The position numbers were made by a program, and so were the translations under genes. This document shows positions 7,161 through 14,642 of a stretch of 14,791 nt of DNA, in pieces. The DNA is from JBGQBN01 sp041494805 (GTDB lineage: Bacteria; Acidobacteriota; Terriglobia; Terriglobales; Acidobacteriaceae). The stretch covers positions 1-14,791 of the forward strand of contig JBGQBN010000075.1 in the NCBI GenBank assembly GCA_041494805.1. Reading direction: 5' to 3'. A model generated the notes under the pieces. The model worked only from the letters and a program-made list of their open reading frames with translations. It had not been told where the DNA came from and did no database searches. Every line of letters starts with the position of its first letter. The first letter of the stretch is position 1.

Positions 7161-8878
7161 ACCTCCCGGCTTACAAGTTGCCGGACGCATTGGCGGCTTC
7201 CGTAACGACCACCCTCGAGGAGTGGCGTGCCGCCGGGAAAGTGCAGCGCCTGTGGCAGCGCGACGCGTCGCTGTGGACCGGCGCCGATGAAGCCAACTGG
7301 CTGGGCTGGCTCGGTATTACCGAAGACCAAATCGCCCACAGCCAGGACCTCCGCCGCCTGGCGGAGGAAACCAGCAGCGGCGGTTTCACCGATGTTCTTC
7401 TCCTCGGCATGGGCGGTTCCAGCCTGTGTCCCGAAGTACTCAGAATGACCTTCGGCAAGATCGCCGGCTTTCCCGAACTGCACGTGCTCGATTCCACAGA
7501 TCCGGCGCAGATCAGGGCGCGCGAAAGCGAAGTCGATCTTGCGAAGACGCTGTTTGTGGTTTCCAGCAAATCGGGATCGACCCTGGAGCCCAACATTTTC
7601 AAACAATATTTCTTCGAACGCGTGAAGCAAGCGGTGGGCGCGGAAAACGCCGGCAGCCACTTCATCGCTATCACCGACCCCGGATCGAAAATGCAGCAGG
7701 TCGCGGAGGCGGACCGCTTCCGCCACATCTTCTACGGCTTGCCCAGCATCGGCGGCCGTTACTCCGCGCTCTCTAACTTCGGCATGGTTCCCGCCGCCCT
7801 GATGGGTCTGGATACAACTAGGTTCTTGGATCGCACGGAACAAATGGTCCAAGCCTGCGCTTCATCTGTTCCGATCGAAGAGAATCCCGGCGCGATGCTG
7901 GGAATCATCCTGGGCGCCGCGGCCAAAAATGGACGCGACAGGGTCACGATCGTCGTCTCGCCCGGCATCTCGGATCTGGGCGCGTGGCTGGAACAGCTGC
8001 TCGCCGAATCCACGGGCAAGCAGGGCAAAGGCATCATACCGGTGGATCGCGAAGAATTGGCGTCGCCCGAAGCTTATGGCAAGGACCGCATTTTCGCCTA
8101 CGTCCGTTTGGAGTCCACGCCCGACGCTCAGCAGGATGCCAAAGTCGCCGCACTGGAACGGGCAGGCTTACCGGTGTGTCGCATCTCCGTTGCGGACATC
8201 TACGATCTCGGTCAGGAGTTCTTCCGCTGGGAGCTTGCCACAGCTGTGGCCGGATCTATTCTCGGAATCAACGCCTTCAATCAGCCCGATGTCGAAGCCA
8301 GTAAGGTTGCCACTCGGAATCTGACTGAAGAATATGAGAAGACGGGTTCTCTTCCTGCCGAGAAACCCATCCTCGAGGATAGCGGCGTCAAGTTATTTAC
8401 CGATCCCAAGAATGCGGATGTATTGTCCAAAGCTGCGGGCAACCACAAATCGCTGGCTGGCTACCTGCGCGCGCATCTGAACCGCATCGGCGTCGGCGAC
8501 TACTTTGCCCTGCTCGCGTACATTCAGATGAACTCAGATTACGAGGCGCGCTTGCAGCAAATGCGCCACGCTCTGCGCGACAAGAAGCATGCCGCCACAT
8601 GCATGGAGTTCGGCCCCCGGTTTCTTCATTCCACCGGCCAAGCCTACAAAGGTGGCCCGAACTCCGGAGTCTTCCTGCAGATCACGTGCGACGACGCGGC
8701 TGATCTGCCGGTCCCCGGGCAGCGGTACACATTTGGCGTGGTCAAGGCAGCACAAGCCCGTGGAGATTTCCAGGTCCTCGCGGAACGCGGCCGCCGGGCG
8801 TTGCGAGTGCATCTTGGCCAGGACTTGCGGTCTGGTCTCGCCCACTTGGCGGCAGCCTTCCGTGAAGCACTGATCTGA
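7157..8878 (+). CDS. pgi: Glucose-6-phosphate isomerase (type found as the second half of transaldolase fusions)
   Basis: The product is 573 residues starting at GTG. It interconverts glucose 6-phosphate and fructose 6-phosphate. The SIS-type sugar-phosphate sites are clear: LLGMGGSSLCPEV (82-94), SSKSGSTLEP (136-145), ITDPGSK (172-178) and SIGGRYSALSNFG (197-209). The active-site stretch EQLLAESTGKQGKG lies at 279-292 and INAFNQPDVEASK at 371-383, with FGPRFLHSTGQAYKGG at 485-500. The sequence is divergent from the usual single-gene Pgi and, from memory, resembles the C-terminal half of the bifunctional transaldolase/phosphoglucose isomerase proteins of about 950 residues. Together with tal here (394 + 573) the length matches that fusion. 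The GTG start overlaps the tal stop as GTGA, which supports reinitiation. A 94-base gap follows before gnd. Confidence 0.93.
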   Translation: MNLPAYKLPDALAASVTTTLEEWRAAGKVQRLWQRDASLWTGADEANWLGWLGITEDQIAHSQDLRRLAEETSSGGFTDVLLLGMGGSSLCPEVLRMTFGKIAGFPELHVLDSTDPAQIRARESEVDLAKTLFVVSSKSGSTLEPNIFKQYFFERVKQAVGAENAGSHFIAITDPGSKMQQVAEADRFRHIFYGLPSIGGRYSALSNFGMVPAALMGLDTTRFLDRTEQMVQACASSVPIEENPGAMLGIILGAAAKNGRDRVTIVVSPGISDLGAWLEQLLAESTGKQGKGIIPVDREELASPEAYGKDRIFAYVRLESTPDAQQDAKVAALERAGLPVCRISVADIYDLGQEFFRWELATAVAGSILGINAFNQPDVEASKVATRNLTEEYEKTGSLPAEKPILEDSGVKLFTDPKNADVLSKAAGNHKSLAGYLRAHLNRIGVGDYFALLAYIQMNSDYEARLQQMRHALRDKKHAATCMEFGPRFLHSTGQAYKGGPNSGVFLQITCDDAADLPVPGQRYTFGVVKAAQARGDFQVLAERGRRALRVHLGQDLRSGLAHLAAAFREALI

Positions 8879-8887
8879 CTTCCTTCT

Positions 8888-8917
8888 TTGTGCTTTTTAT
8901 GGTGATGCCTGTAGACT
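8888..8917 (+). promoter_or_regulatory. Possible promoter ahead of gnd
   Basis: TTGTGC at 8888-8893 and TAGACT at 8912-8917 are separated by 18 bases and each matches the sigma-70 consensus at about four of six positions. They lie in the 94-base gap after pgi, the only gap in the second half of the block large enough to hold a promoter. The match is weak and was read by eye. Confidence 0.25.
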
Positions 8918-8972
8918 AGGTGCCTGGACAGGAAGCGTTAGAGAAACGATTTAATAGCGGCAAGGAGCAGCT

Positions 8973-9965
8973 ATGCGATTGGGGATGGTGGGTCTGGGCC
9001 GGATGGGCGCTAACATGACGCGCCGCCTGACGCGCGGTGGCCATGAAGTCGTCGTCACTGACCTGAGCGCCGACAATGTGAAAACCGTCGCCGGTGAAGG
9101 CGCCATCGCGTCGGCTTCGCTCGATGACTTCCTCAACAAGTTGGGTAAGCCACGCGTGGCCTGGCTCATGGTGCCCGCTGGCGGTCCGACCGAACAGACC
9201 ATCCAGGCGCTGGCGCCACGAATGCAGTCCGGTGACATCCTCATTGACGGCGGCAATTCGTATTTCAAGGACGACGTCCGTCGCTCCCAGCAGCTCAAGG
9301 AAAAAGGCATTCATTATGTGGACGTCGGCACCAGCGGCGGCGTATGGGGCCTGGAGCGGGGCTACTGCATGATGATCGGAGGACCGAAAGAAGCCGTGCA
9401 GCAGCTCGATCCGATTTTCAAAACTTTGGCCCCAGGCCGGGGCTCCATTCCACGCACGCCCGGACGCGACAAGATGCCGGGAACCGCTGAGGACGGATAC
9501 ATTTACTGCGGTCCATCCGGCGCGGGACATTTCGTCAAGATGGTGCACAACGGTATCGAGTACGGCCTGATGCAGGCCTACGCCGAAGGCTTCGACATCT
9601 TCCGCAATGCCGGCAGCAAGGAGTTGCCCGAAGACTACCGCTACGATCTGAATCTGGCTGACATCGCTGAGGTGTGGCGCCGGGGCAGCGTGGTCAGTTC
9701 ATGGCTGCTCGACCTCACGGCCATGGCGCTGGCGGAGAATCCCACGCTTTCCGAGTACAGCGGATTTGTCCAGGACTCGGGCGAAGGCCGTTGGACCATT
9801 CAGGCAGCGATCGAAGAATCGGTCCCGGCGGATGTGCTCTCGGCGGCGCTTTATACCCGCTTCCGTTCGCGGCAGGAGCACACCTTCGCGGAGAAGGTGC
9901 TCTCCGCCATGCGCCAGAAGTTTGGCGGCCACGTCGAACCGTCGGCCGCGAAGAAGACAGCGTAG
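8973..9965 (+). CDS. gnd: 6-phosphogluconate dehydrogenase, decarboxylating, short form, probably NAD-preferring
   Basis: The product is 330 residues, the short form of the family; the classical enzyme is about 470. It oxidises and decarboxylates 6-phosphogluconate to ribulose 5-phosphate. The Rossmann motif GLGRMG is at 7-12. DGGNSYFKDD (92-101) and VDVGTSGGVWGLERGYCMM (116-134) form the substrate site. The catalytic Lys and Glu are K189 and E196 in HFVKMVHNGIEYG, with the same 7-residue spacing as in the E. coli enzyme. The end of the second beta strand reads VVVTDLS, with Asp30 where NADP-dependent enzymes usually have Asn-Arg. This predicts NAD use. A strong Shine-Dalgarno, AAGGAG at 8962-8967, sits 5 bases before the ATG. 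zwf follows 35 bases downstream. Confidence 0.95.
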   Translation: MRLGMVGLGRMGANMTRRLTRGGHEVVVTDLSADNVKTVAGEGAIASASLDDFLNKLGKPRVAWLMVPAGGPTEQTIQALAPRMQSGDILIDGGNSYFKDDVRRSQQLKEKGIHYVDVGTSGGVWGLERGYCMMIGGPKEAVQQLDPIFKTLAPGRGSIPRTPGRDKMPGTAEDGYIYCGPSGAGHFVKMVHNGIEYGLMQAYAEGFDIFRNAGSKELPEDYRYDLNLADIAEVWRRGSVVSSWLLDLTAMALAENPTLSEYSGFVQDSGEGRWTIQAAIEESVPADVLSAALYTRFRSRQEHTFAEKVLSAMRQKFGGHVEPSAAKKTA

Positions 9966-10000
9966 GTCCGCAAGCAACTCGCTTCACGAGGACACAGGTA

Positions 10001-11539
10001 ATGGTCCAGACAGACGTAATGCCAGCCCCGCCACAGCAGCGCATCGGGAAGCCGGGCGACCCCTGCGCCATGGTGATTTTCGGGGCGGCTGGCGATTTGA
10101 CCCGCCGTAAATTGATTCCCGCGCTCTACAACCTGGCGCGAAGTGAGCTTCTTTCCCGCGAGTTCGCGGTCGTCGGAGTGGCGCGCGCGCAAATGTCCAC
10201 GGATGACTTCCGCAAGAAAGTTTCAGAAGACATGAAACAGTTTGCGACCGAGGCAGTGGATGCCGACCTGTGGGAGTGGTTCCTCCGTCGCCTGCATTAC
10301 ATCAGTGGAAATTTCAAAGACAAGAACCTGTATGTGCAGCTGAAAGATTTCCTGGACAAGGTGGACCGCGACCACTCCACTCACGGAAATCACCTCTATT
10401 ACATGGCCACAGCCGCGGATTATTTCGGGCCGGTAGTCGAGAACCTGGCCGCCGTCGGGCTGATGGAAGAGAACCAACACTGGCGGCGGGTCATCATCGA
10501 GAAGCCCTTCGGCCACGATCTGGAATCAGCCAAGGCGCTCAACCAGCAACTGCTGCGAGTAGCCGACGAAAAGCAGATTTTTCGCATTGACCACTATCTG
10601 GGCAAGGAAACCGTTCAAAACATCCTGGCTCTGCGCTTTGCCAACGGCATTTTCGAGCCTATCTGGAACCGTCGCTATATCGATCACGTACAAATCTCGG
10701 TGGTTGAGACGGTGGGCGTAGAGCAACGCGGCAGTTATTACGATACGGCCGGCGCCCTGCGAGACATGGTGCCGAATCACATCATGCAGCTCATCAGCCT
10801 GACCGCCATGGAACCCCCGGTCTCGTTCCATGCCAACGCGGTCCGCGATGAGCAGGCGAAAATCCTGCACGCGATCCAAACGTTAAGCTCGGAGGAAGTG
10901 TTGAGCAAGACGGTGCGCGGGCAATATGCTGACGGCACCCTCGCCGGAGAACACGCGCCTGGCTACCGCGCCGAAAGCGACGTGCCCAATGACTCCAAAA
11001 CAGAAACCTTCGTGGCCATGAAGCTGATGATCGACAATTGGCGCTGGGCGGATGTTCCCTTCTATCTCCGTACCGGAAAACGGCTGCCCGGGCGCCACAC
11101 CCATGTGGTGATCCAGTTTCGCCGGGCTCCGTTCGTTCTGTTCCGCGATACCCCGGTTGAAAACCTCATGCCCAATCAACTTGTGTTGCACATCCAGCCG
11201 GAAGAAGGCATCTCGCTGCGCTTTGCCGCCAAGGTCCCGGGCCCCTCCATGCGTTTAGGCGCGGTAGACATGAATTTCGAGTACGCCGACTACTTCGGGA
11301 CTCAGCCCAGCACCGGCTACGAGCGCCTGCTGCACGATTGCATGATCGGTGACGCCACTTTGTTCCAGCGCGCGGATATGGTCGAGGCCGGCTGGTGCGT
11401 CGTCAGCCCGCTCCTCGATGTCTGGAAAGCGCTGCCCCCGCGCAATTTCCCCAACTACGCAGCTGGCACCTGGGGTCCGAAGGAAGCCGATGACCTGCTG
11501 GAGCGTGACGGCCGCCATTGGAGGAACTTCGAGAAATGA
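10001..11539 (+). CDS. zwf: Glucose-6-phosphate 1-dehydrogenase
   Basis: The product is 512 residues, the usual size. It oxidises glucose 6-phosphate to 6-phosphogluconolactone, the first step of the oxidative branch. The nucleotide site FGAAGDLTRRKL is at 27-38. R62 in VVGVARAQ aligns with the Arg that contacts the 2'-phosphate of NADP in known enzymes. The family signature RIDHYLGKE is at 195-203 and EKPFGHD at 167-173. The catalytic His is probably H260 in RDMVPNH, 62 residues after H198, matching the spacing in the Leuconostoc enzyme. The open frame extends upstream into gnd, but the ATG at 10001 has GAGGA at 9988-9992 and gives the normal N-terminus. A second in-frame ATG lies at 10019. 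The stop overlaps the glk start as ATGA. Confidence 0.97.
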   Translation: MVQTDVMPAPPQQRIGKPGDPCAMVIFGAAGDLTRRKLIPALYNLARSELLSREFAVVGVARAQMSTDDFRKKVSEDMKQFATEAVDADLWEWFLRRLHYISGNFKDKNLYVQLKDFLDKVDRDHSTHGNHLYYMATAADYFGPVVENLAAVGLMEENQHWRRVIIEKPFGHDLESAKALNQQLLRVADEKQIFRIDHYLGKETVQNILALRFANGIFEPIWNRRYIDHVQISVVETVGVEQRGSYYDTAGALRDMVPNHIMQLISLTAMEPPVSFHANAVRDEQAKILHAIQTLSSEEVLSKTVRGQYADGTLAGEHAPGYRAESDVPNDSKTETFVAMKLMIDNWRWADVPFYLRTGKRLPGRHTHVVIQFRRAPFVLFRDTPVENLMPNQLVLHIQPEEGISLRFAAKVPGPSMRLGAVDMNFEYADYFGTQPSTGYERLLHDCMIGDATLFQRADMVEAGWCVVSPLLDVWKALPPRNFPNYAAGTWGPKEADDLLERDGRHWRNFEK

Positions 11540-12519
11540 TCCTCGCAGGCGACATCGGAGGCACCCACTCAAGGCTGGCGTTCTTCGATAATTCGAACGG
11601 CCACTTCAGCCTGGTTTCAGCCTCCGTCTTCCCCAGCCGGGAATACGCCGGCCTGGATGAAATCGTGGCCAAGTTTGTGGATACCGCGAACGTGCATCCC
11701 GACACCGCCTGTTTCGGAGTGGCGGGCCCGGTGCGCAACGGGCGCGTCGAAGCTTCCAACCTTCCCTGGATTATCGACTCCAAGCGCCTGGCCGACGAGC
11801 TCAAGATCAAGAAGGCGGTCCTGATCAACGATCTCGAGGCAAATGCCTGGGGCATACCCTTCTTGGATCCTAACGATGTGGTTGCGCTGACCCCGCACAA
11901 GGGAACTCCGACCGGCAACCAGGCTGTGATCTCAGCTGGAACCGGGTTGGGCGAAGCCGGGATGTACTGGGACGGATCGAAGCACCAGGTCTTCGCCTGC
12001 GAAGGAGGCCACGCGGACTTTGCGCCCCGCAACAAGCTTGAAATAGATCTGCTTCGCTACCTGCAAGCACGCTTTGGACACGTCAGCTACGAGCGAATCG
12101 TTTCCGGGCCCGGCCTGGTGAATGTATTTCATTTCCTGCGCGACACCAGCCGAGGAAAAGAACCGAAGTGGCTAACCGAAGAAATGTCGCGCTCCGACCC
12201 CGCCGCAGCCATTTCCCAGGCGGCCCTGGGCGGCAAGTGCGGGCTGAGTGAGCAGGCACTCGATCTGTTTATCTCCATTTATGGAGCGGAGGCCGGAAAT
12301 TTGGCGCTCAAGATCATGGCCACCGGTGGGATCTACCTTGGCGGCGGCATTGTGCCCAAGATTCTGCCCAAGCTGCATGGGCCTCTGTTCATGCAGGCCT
12401 TCATCGGCAAGGGCCGCATGCAGCCCTTGATGGAGTCCATGCCGGTAAGAGTAATTACCAACGACAAGATCGCCCTGCTTGGAGCCGCGCACTGCGCTGT
12501 GGTAAGAACCGCGGCCTGA
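11536..12519 (+). CDS. glk: Glucokinase (Glk family)
   Basis: The product is 327 residues. It phosphorylates glucose with ATP to glucose 6-phosphate, feeding both zwf and pgi. The phosphate-binding motif AGDIGGTHSRLAFF is at 4-17. LINDLEANAWGI (97-108) carries the catalytic Asp, D99. Then come GTGLGEA (135-141), EGGHADFAP (156-164), ERIVSGPGLVNVF (186-198) and TGGIYLGGGIVPKI (263-276). These match the E. coli Glk family rather than the ROK family, because the CxCGxxGCxE zinc motif is absent. The start is the ATG at 11536, overlapping the zwf stop by 4 bases, with GGAGGA at 11520-11525. A TTG at 11518 is in frame but less likely. Confidence 0.95.
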   Translation: MILAGDIGGTHSRLAFFDNSNGHFSLVSASVFPSREYAGLDEIVAKFVDTANVHPDTACFGVAGPVRNGRVEASNLPWIIDSKRLADELKIKKAVLINDLEANAWGIPFLDPNDVVALTPHKGTPTGNQAVISAGTGLGEAGMYWDGSKHQVFACEGGHADFAPRNKLEIDLLRYLQARFGHVSYERIVSGPGLVNVFHFLRDTSRGKEPKWLTEEMSRSDPAAAISQAALGGKCGLSEQALDLFISIYGAEAGNLALKIMATGGIYLGGGIVPKILPKLHGPLFMQAFIGKGRMQPLMESMPVRVITNDKIALLGAAHCAVVRTAA

Positions 12520-12533
12520 GCGAGCCTTTTCAC

Positions 12534-13271
12534 ATGACCTCCCAGCGCGAAATTCGCGTCTTGAGCACTCCCCAAGATTTGTTTCAGGCCGCTGCCGCCG
12601 AGATTGTCGCTCTCGTCTCTGACGCAATTCGCCAACGCGGAAGATTCTGCGTGGCTCTCTCCGGCGGCTCCACTCCGAAGAGCGTCTATTCCATTCTGGC
12701 CAACACGCCTTCCCTTCCCTGGGACAGGATGTATTTCTTCTTCGGCGATGAGCGCCACGTTCCGCCCGACCATCCCGACAGCAACTATCGCATGGCGTAT
12801 GAAGCCATGCTGTTCAAAGCTCCGAAACAAAACGTCTTTCGCATCCACGGCGAACAAGATGCCGAAGCTGCAGCTATCGAGTACGAGCAGACTCTAAGGA
12901 CGTTCTTCCACCTTCAGCCAGGCGAGTTCCCACGTTTCGATCTTGTGCTGCTCGGTATCGGGCCAGACGGGCACACCGCTTCGCTATTCCCCGGCACCTC
13001 TGCCCTCGACGAAAACAAGCGGCTGGTTGTCGCCAACTGGATAGAAAAATTCAAAACCTTTCGCATCACGATCACCTTTCCAGTGATCAATCAGGCCACG
13101 TTCGTGATGTTCCTGGTCAGCGGCCCCGACAAGAGCGACGCCTTGCGCCAGGTAATCGAGAATGAAAGCGCGCACTTGCCCTCCCAGAAAATACGGTCAG
13201 TTGATGGCAAATTGTTGTGGCTAGTGGATAAGACCGCTGCCAGTCTGCTTTCCTCCGCAACCGGGAAGTAA
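12534..13271 (+). CDS. pgl: 6-phosphogluconolactonase (DevB/SOL type)
   Basis: The product is 245 residues. It hydrolyses 6-phosphogluconolactone, the Zwf product, to 6-phosphogluconate, the Gnd substrate. Signature stretches are VALSGGSTPK (40-49), FFGDERHVPPDHPDSNYRMA (69-88), LLGIGPDGHTASLFPG (139-154) with the catalytic His H147, and WLVDKTAA (229-236). It starts 14 bases after glk. No good Shine-Dalgarno lies in that gap, so translation may depend on coupling to glk. It is the last gene of the block. Downstream lies an antisense gene remnant whose broken end approaches the pgl stop codon. Confidence 0.95.
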   Translation: MTSQREIRVLSTPQDLFQAAAAEIVALVSDAIRQRGRFCVALSGGSTPKSVYSILANTPSLPWDRMYFFFGDERHVPPDHPDSNYRMAYEAMLFKAPKQNVFRIHGEQDAEAAAIEYEQTLRTFFHLQPGEFPRFDLVLLGIGPDGHTASLFPGTSALDENKRLVVANWIEKFKTFRITITFPVINQATFVMFLVSGPDKSDALRQVIENESAHLPSQKIRSVDGKLLWLVDKTAASLLSSATGK

Positions 13272-13300
13272 CGCAGCCTAATGCGGCTTGCGCCGTGCCC

Positions 13301-13549
13301 TCCGCTGAGATCGCACTGCGGATAGCTGTTGGCGGTCTTGATGAAAATCGCCTGCACCTGGTTCTCCGAGAAGCCGCTGTTTTCCAGGTCACGCTTGGCC
13401 CGGTCGTAGGGGCATTCGGGATCGACCAGCGGCAAGCCGTTGTAGATGCAACCGTGATCGATGTAGTACCCGCTGGGGTCCCACTTATCCAGAGTCTGCT
13501 TGCCGGCGGCGCCGTCAAGGGGCTGATAAGCCATGCCGTTGGGTTGCAA
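13301..13549 (-). pseudogene. Antisense remnant of an SGNH-hydrolase-like gene
   Basis: The minus-strand frame encodes about 83 residues that look genuinely coding: GAAGKQTLDKWDPSGYY, then HGCIYNGLPLVDPECPYDR, then SENQVQAIFIKTANSYP. The pattern of GQT-like turn, Trp, YDR..RD, SE.QVQ, K.AN..P is the one I recall from the middle of secreted SGNH/GDSL-like hydrolases of acidobacteria and relatives. An in-frame TGA (plus positions 13556-13558) lies just upstream, with no good ATG or ribosome-binding site. A neighbouring minus frame continues upstream with coding-looking sequence (IVWHLWAGIKMKEFA), which suggests a frameshift near 13545. Past about 13301 the frame runs antisense into pgl and the resemblance stops. 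The catalytic C-terminal half is missing. It is therefore a decayed copy. The + strand frame at 13295-13564 is its shadow. Confidence 0.6.
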
Positions 13550-13645
13550 ACTCTTTCATCTTGATTCCGGCCCACAGATGCCAGACAATCTCTTGTGTTG
13601 GCCCTGATCCCCCGCAGGCCTGAGCCACATTTTACAGGCGGTCGC

Positions 13646-14572
13646 ATGACTTTCCTTTACCGGTTCACGTTCGCTCTGCTTCTGGTGCTTGGTGTTCCGC
13701 TCGCCCAAGCCCAGACCATCATCCACGACGCCAACGTCACCTTCACTACCATTGATGTGCCGGGAGCGGGTGTTACCAACGTGGCTGGCATCAATGCGGA
13801 GGGAGACGTGGTGGGCTACTACGGAGTCGATGACAACGCCACCAAGCACGGCTTCTTGTACCGCGACAGCACCTTTACCTTCTTTGACTATCCGGACGCC
13901 GATTCGACGTTTCCGTATTCCATCAATGACGCGGGGCTGATTGTCGGTTCGGCGGAGTTCCAGGGGGGGCTGACAGCTGTTGGCTTTCTATTCGAAGGGA
14001 CTAACTTTACTCCGTTCCGGGTTCCGAGCAAGCCGGTCACAATTCCGTATGGGTTGAATGACGGCGGTGAGATCGTGGGCACGGCCGGACACTCGGGCGC
14101 GGAGTTTCGTGCATTCGCCCTTCGGAATGGGCGATTCAGGTTGCTCGACTTTCCAGGAAACTCTAGCACTGAGGCTGCGCATGGCATCAATAATCTTGGC
14201 CAGATCGCGGGTTACACGATTTCTGGTATTGACCGCCACGCTTACTTATACAGGAACGGCAAGACCAAAACCCTGGCCTTTCCCGGAGCAGCGGTGACCG
14301 TGGCCCAGGGTATCAATGATGTGGGAATAGTTGTCGGCTGGTACGGCGGTGGAGCACAGTATTATGCCTTCGCCTACAAGAACGGAAAGTACATTTCAGT
14401 CGGGTATCCGGGAGCGGCTTTCACGGGTGCATCTGGGACCAACGCCTCAAACCAGATCGTCGGTCAGTACACCTTCGACTACCAAACGTGGCACGGCTTT
14501 GTGACCAGCCCGATCACAGGCCCGGACTTCGAGCAGCCTGGCTGCTGCCTAACTTCCATCAGGGGCGATTGA
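13646..14572 (+). CDS. Secreted HAF-repeat protein, predicted six-bladed beta-propeller
   Basis: The product is 308 residues. Residues 1-22 are a Sec signal peptide ending AQA/Q. The rest is built from six repeats of about 41-44 residues at roughly 47-88, 89-132, 133-175, 176-218, 219-260 and 261-288. The consensus is GIND.G.IVG.Y....HGFLY.NG.F..LDYPGA, as in the extracellular HAF repeat family. The sequence before repeat 1 (TFTTIDVPGAGVTN, 32-45) supplies the end of a repeat, and repeat 6 stops after HGFVTS, so the ends complement each other as expected for a closed ring. Function in this family is unknown; it is probably extracellular or periplasmic. No PEP-CTERM or membrane anchor is seen. 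A TTG at 13595 is in frame, but the ATG at 13646 starts the signal peptide cleanly. The Shine-Dalgarno is weak. Confidence 0.88.
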   Translation: MTFLYRFTFALLLVLGVPLAQAQTIIHDANVTFTTIDVPGAGVTNVAGINAEGDVVGYYGVDDNATKHGFLYRDSTFTFFDYPDADSTFPYSINDAGLIVGSAEFQGGLTAVGFLFEGTNFTPFRVPSKPVTIPYGLNDGGEIVGTAGHSGAEFRAFALRNGRFRLLDFPGNSSTEAAHGINNLGQIAGYTISGIDRHAYLYRNGKTKTLAFPGAAVTVAQGINDVGIVVGWYGGGAQYYAFAYKNGKYISVGYPGAAFTGASGTNASNQIVGQYTFDYQTWHGFVTSPITGPDFEQPGCCLTSIRGD

Positions 14573-14642
14573 TTGATGAACTCTTCAAGCCCACGCGGAT
14601 AGCCCACGCGTGCGACCATCCACCAGGATATTTGGAGCCAAC

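Noticed and set aside
5916..7190. Minus-strand 424-residue frame opposite tal
   Set aside because: The plus strand carries full transaldolase motifs; the long antisense frame is expected from GC-rich codon use and has no motifs or ribosome-binding site.
9674..10000. Upstream extension of the zwf reading frame
   Set aside because: It overlaps gnd in another frame, and the normal Zwf N-terminus with a ribosome-binding site begins at 10001.
14532..14546. AGCAGC/GCTGCT hairpin as a terminator of the HAF gene
   Set aside because: It lies inside the coding sequence and is not followed by a T-run.
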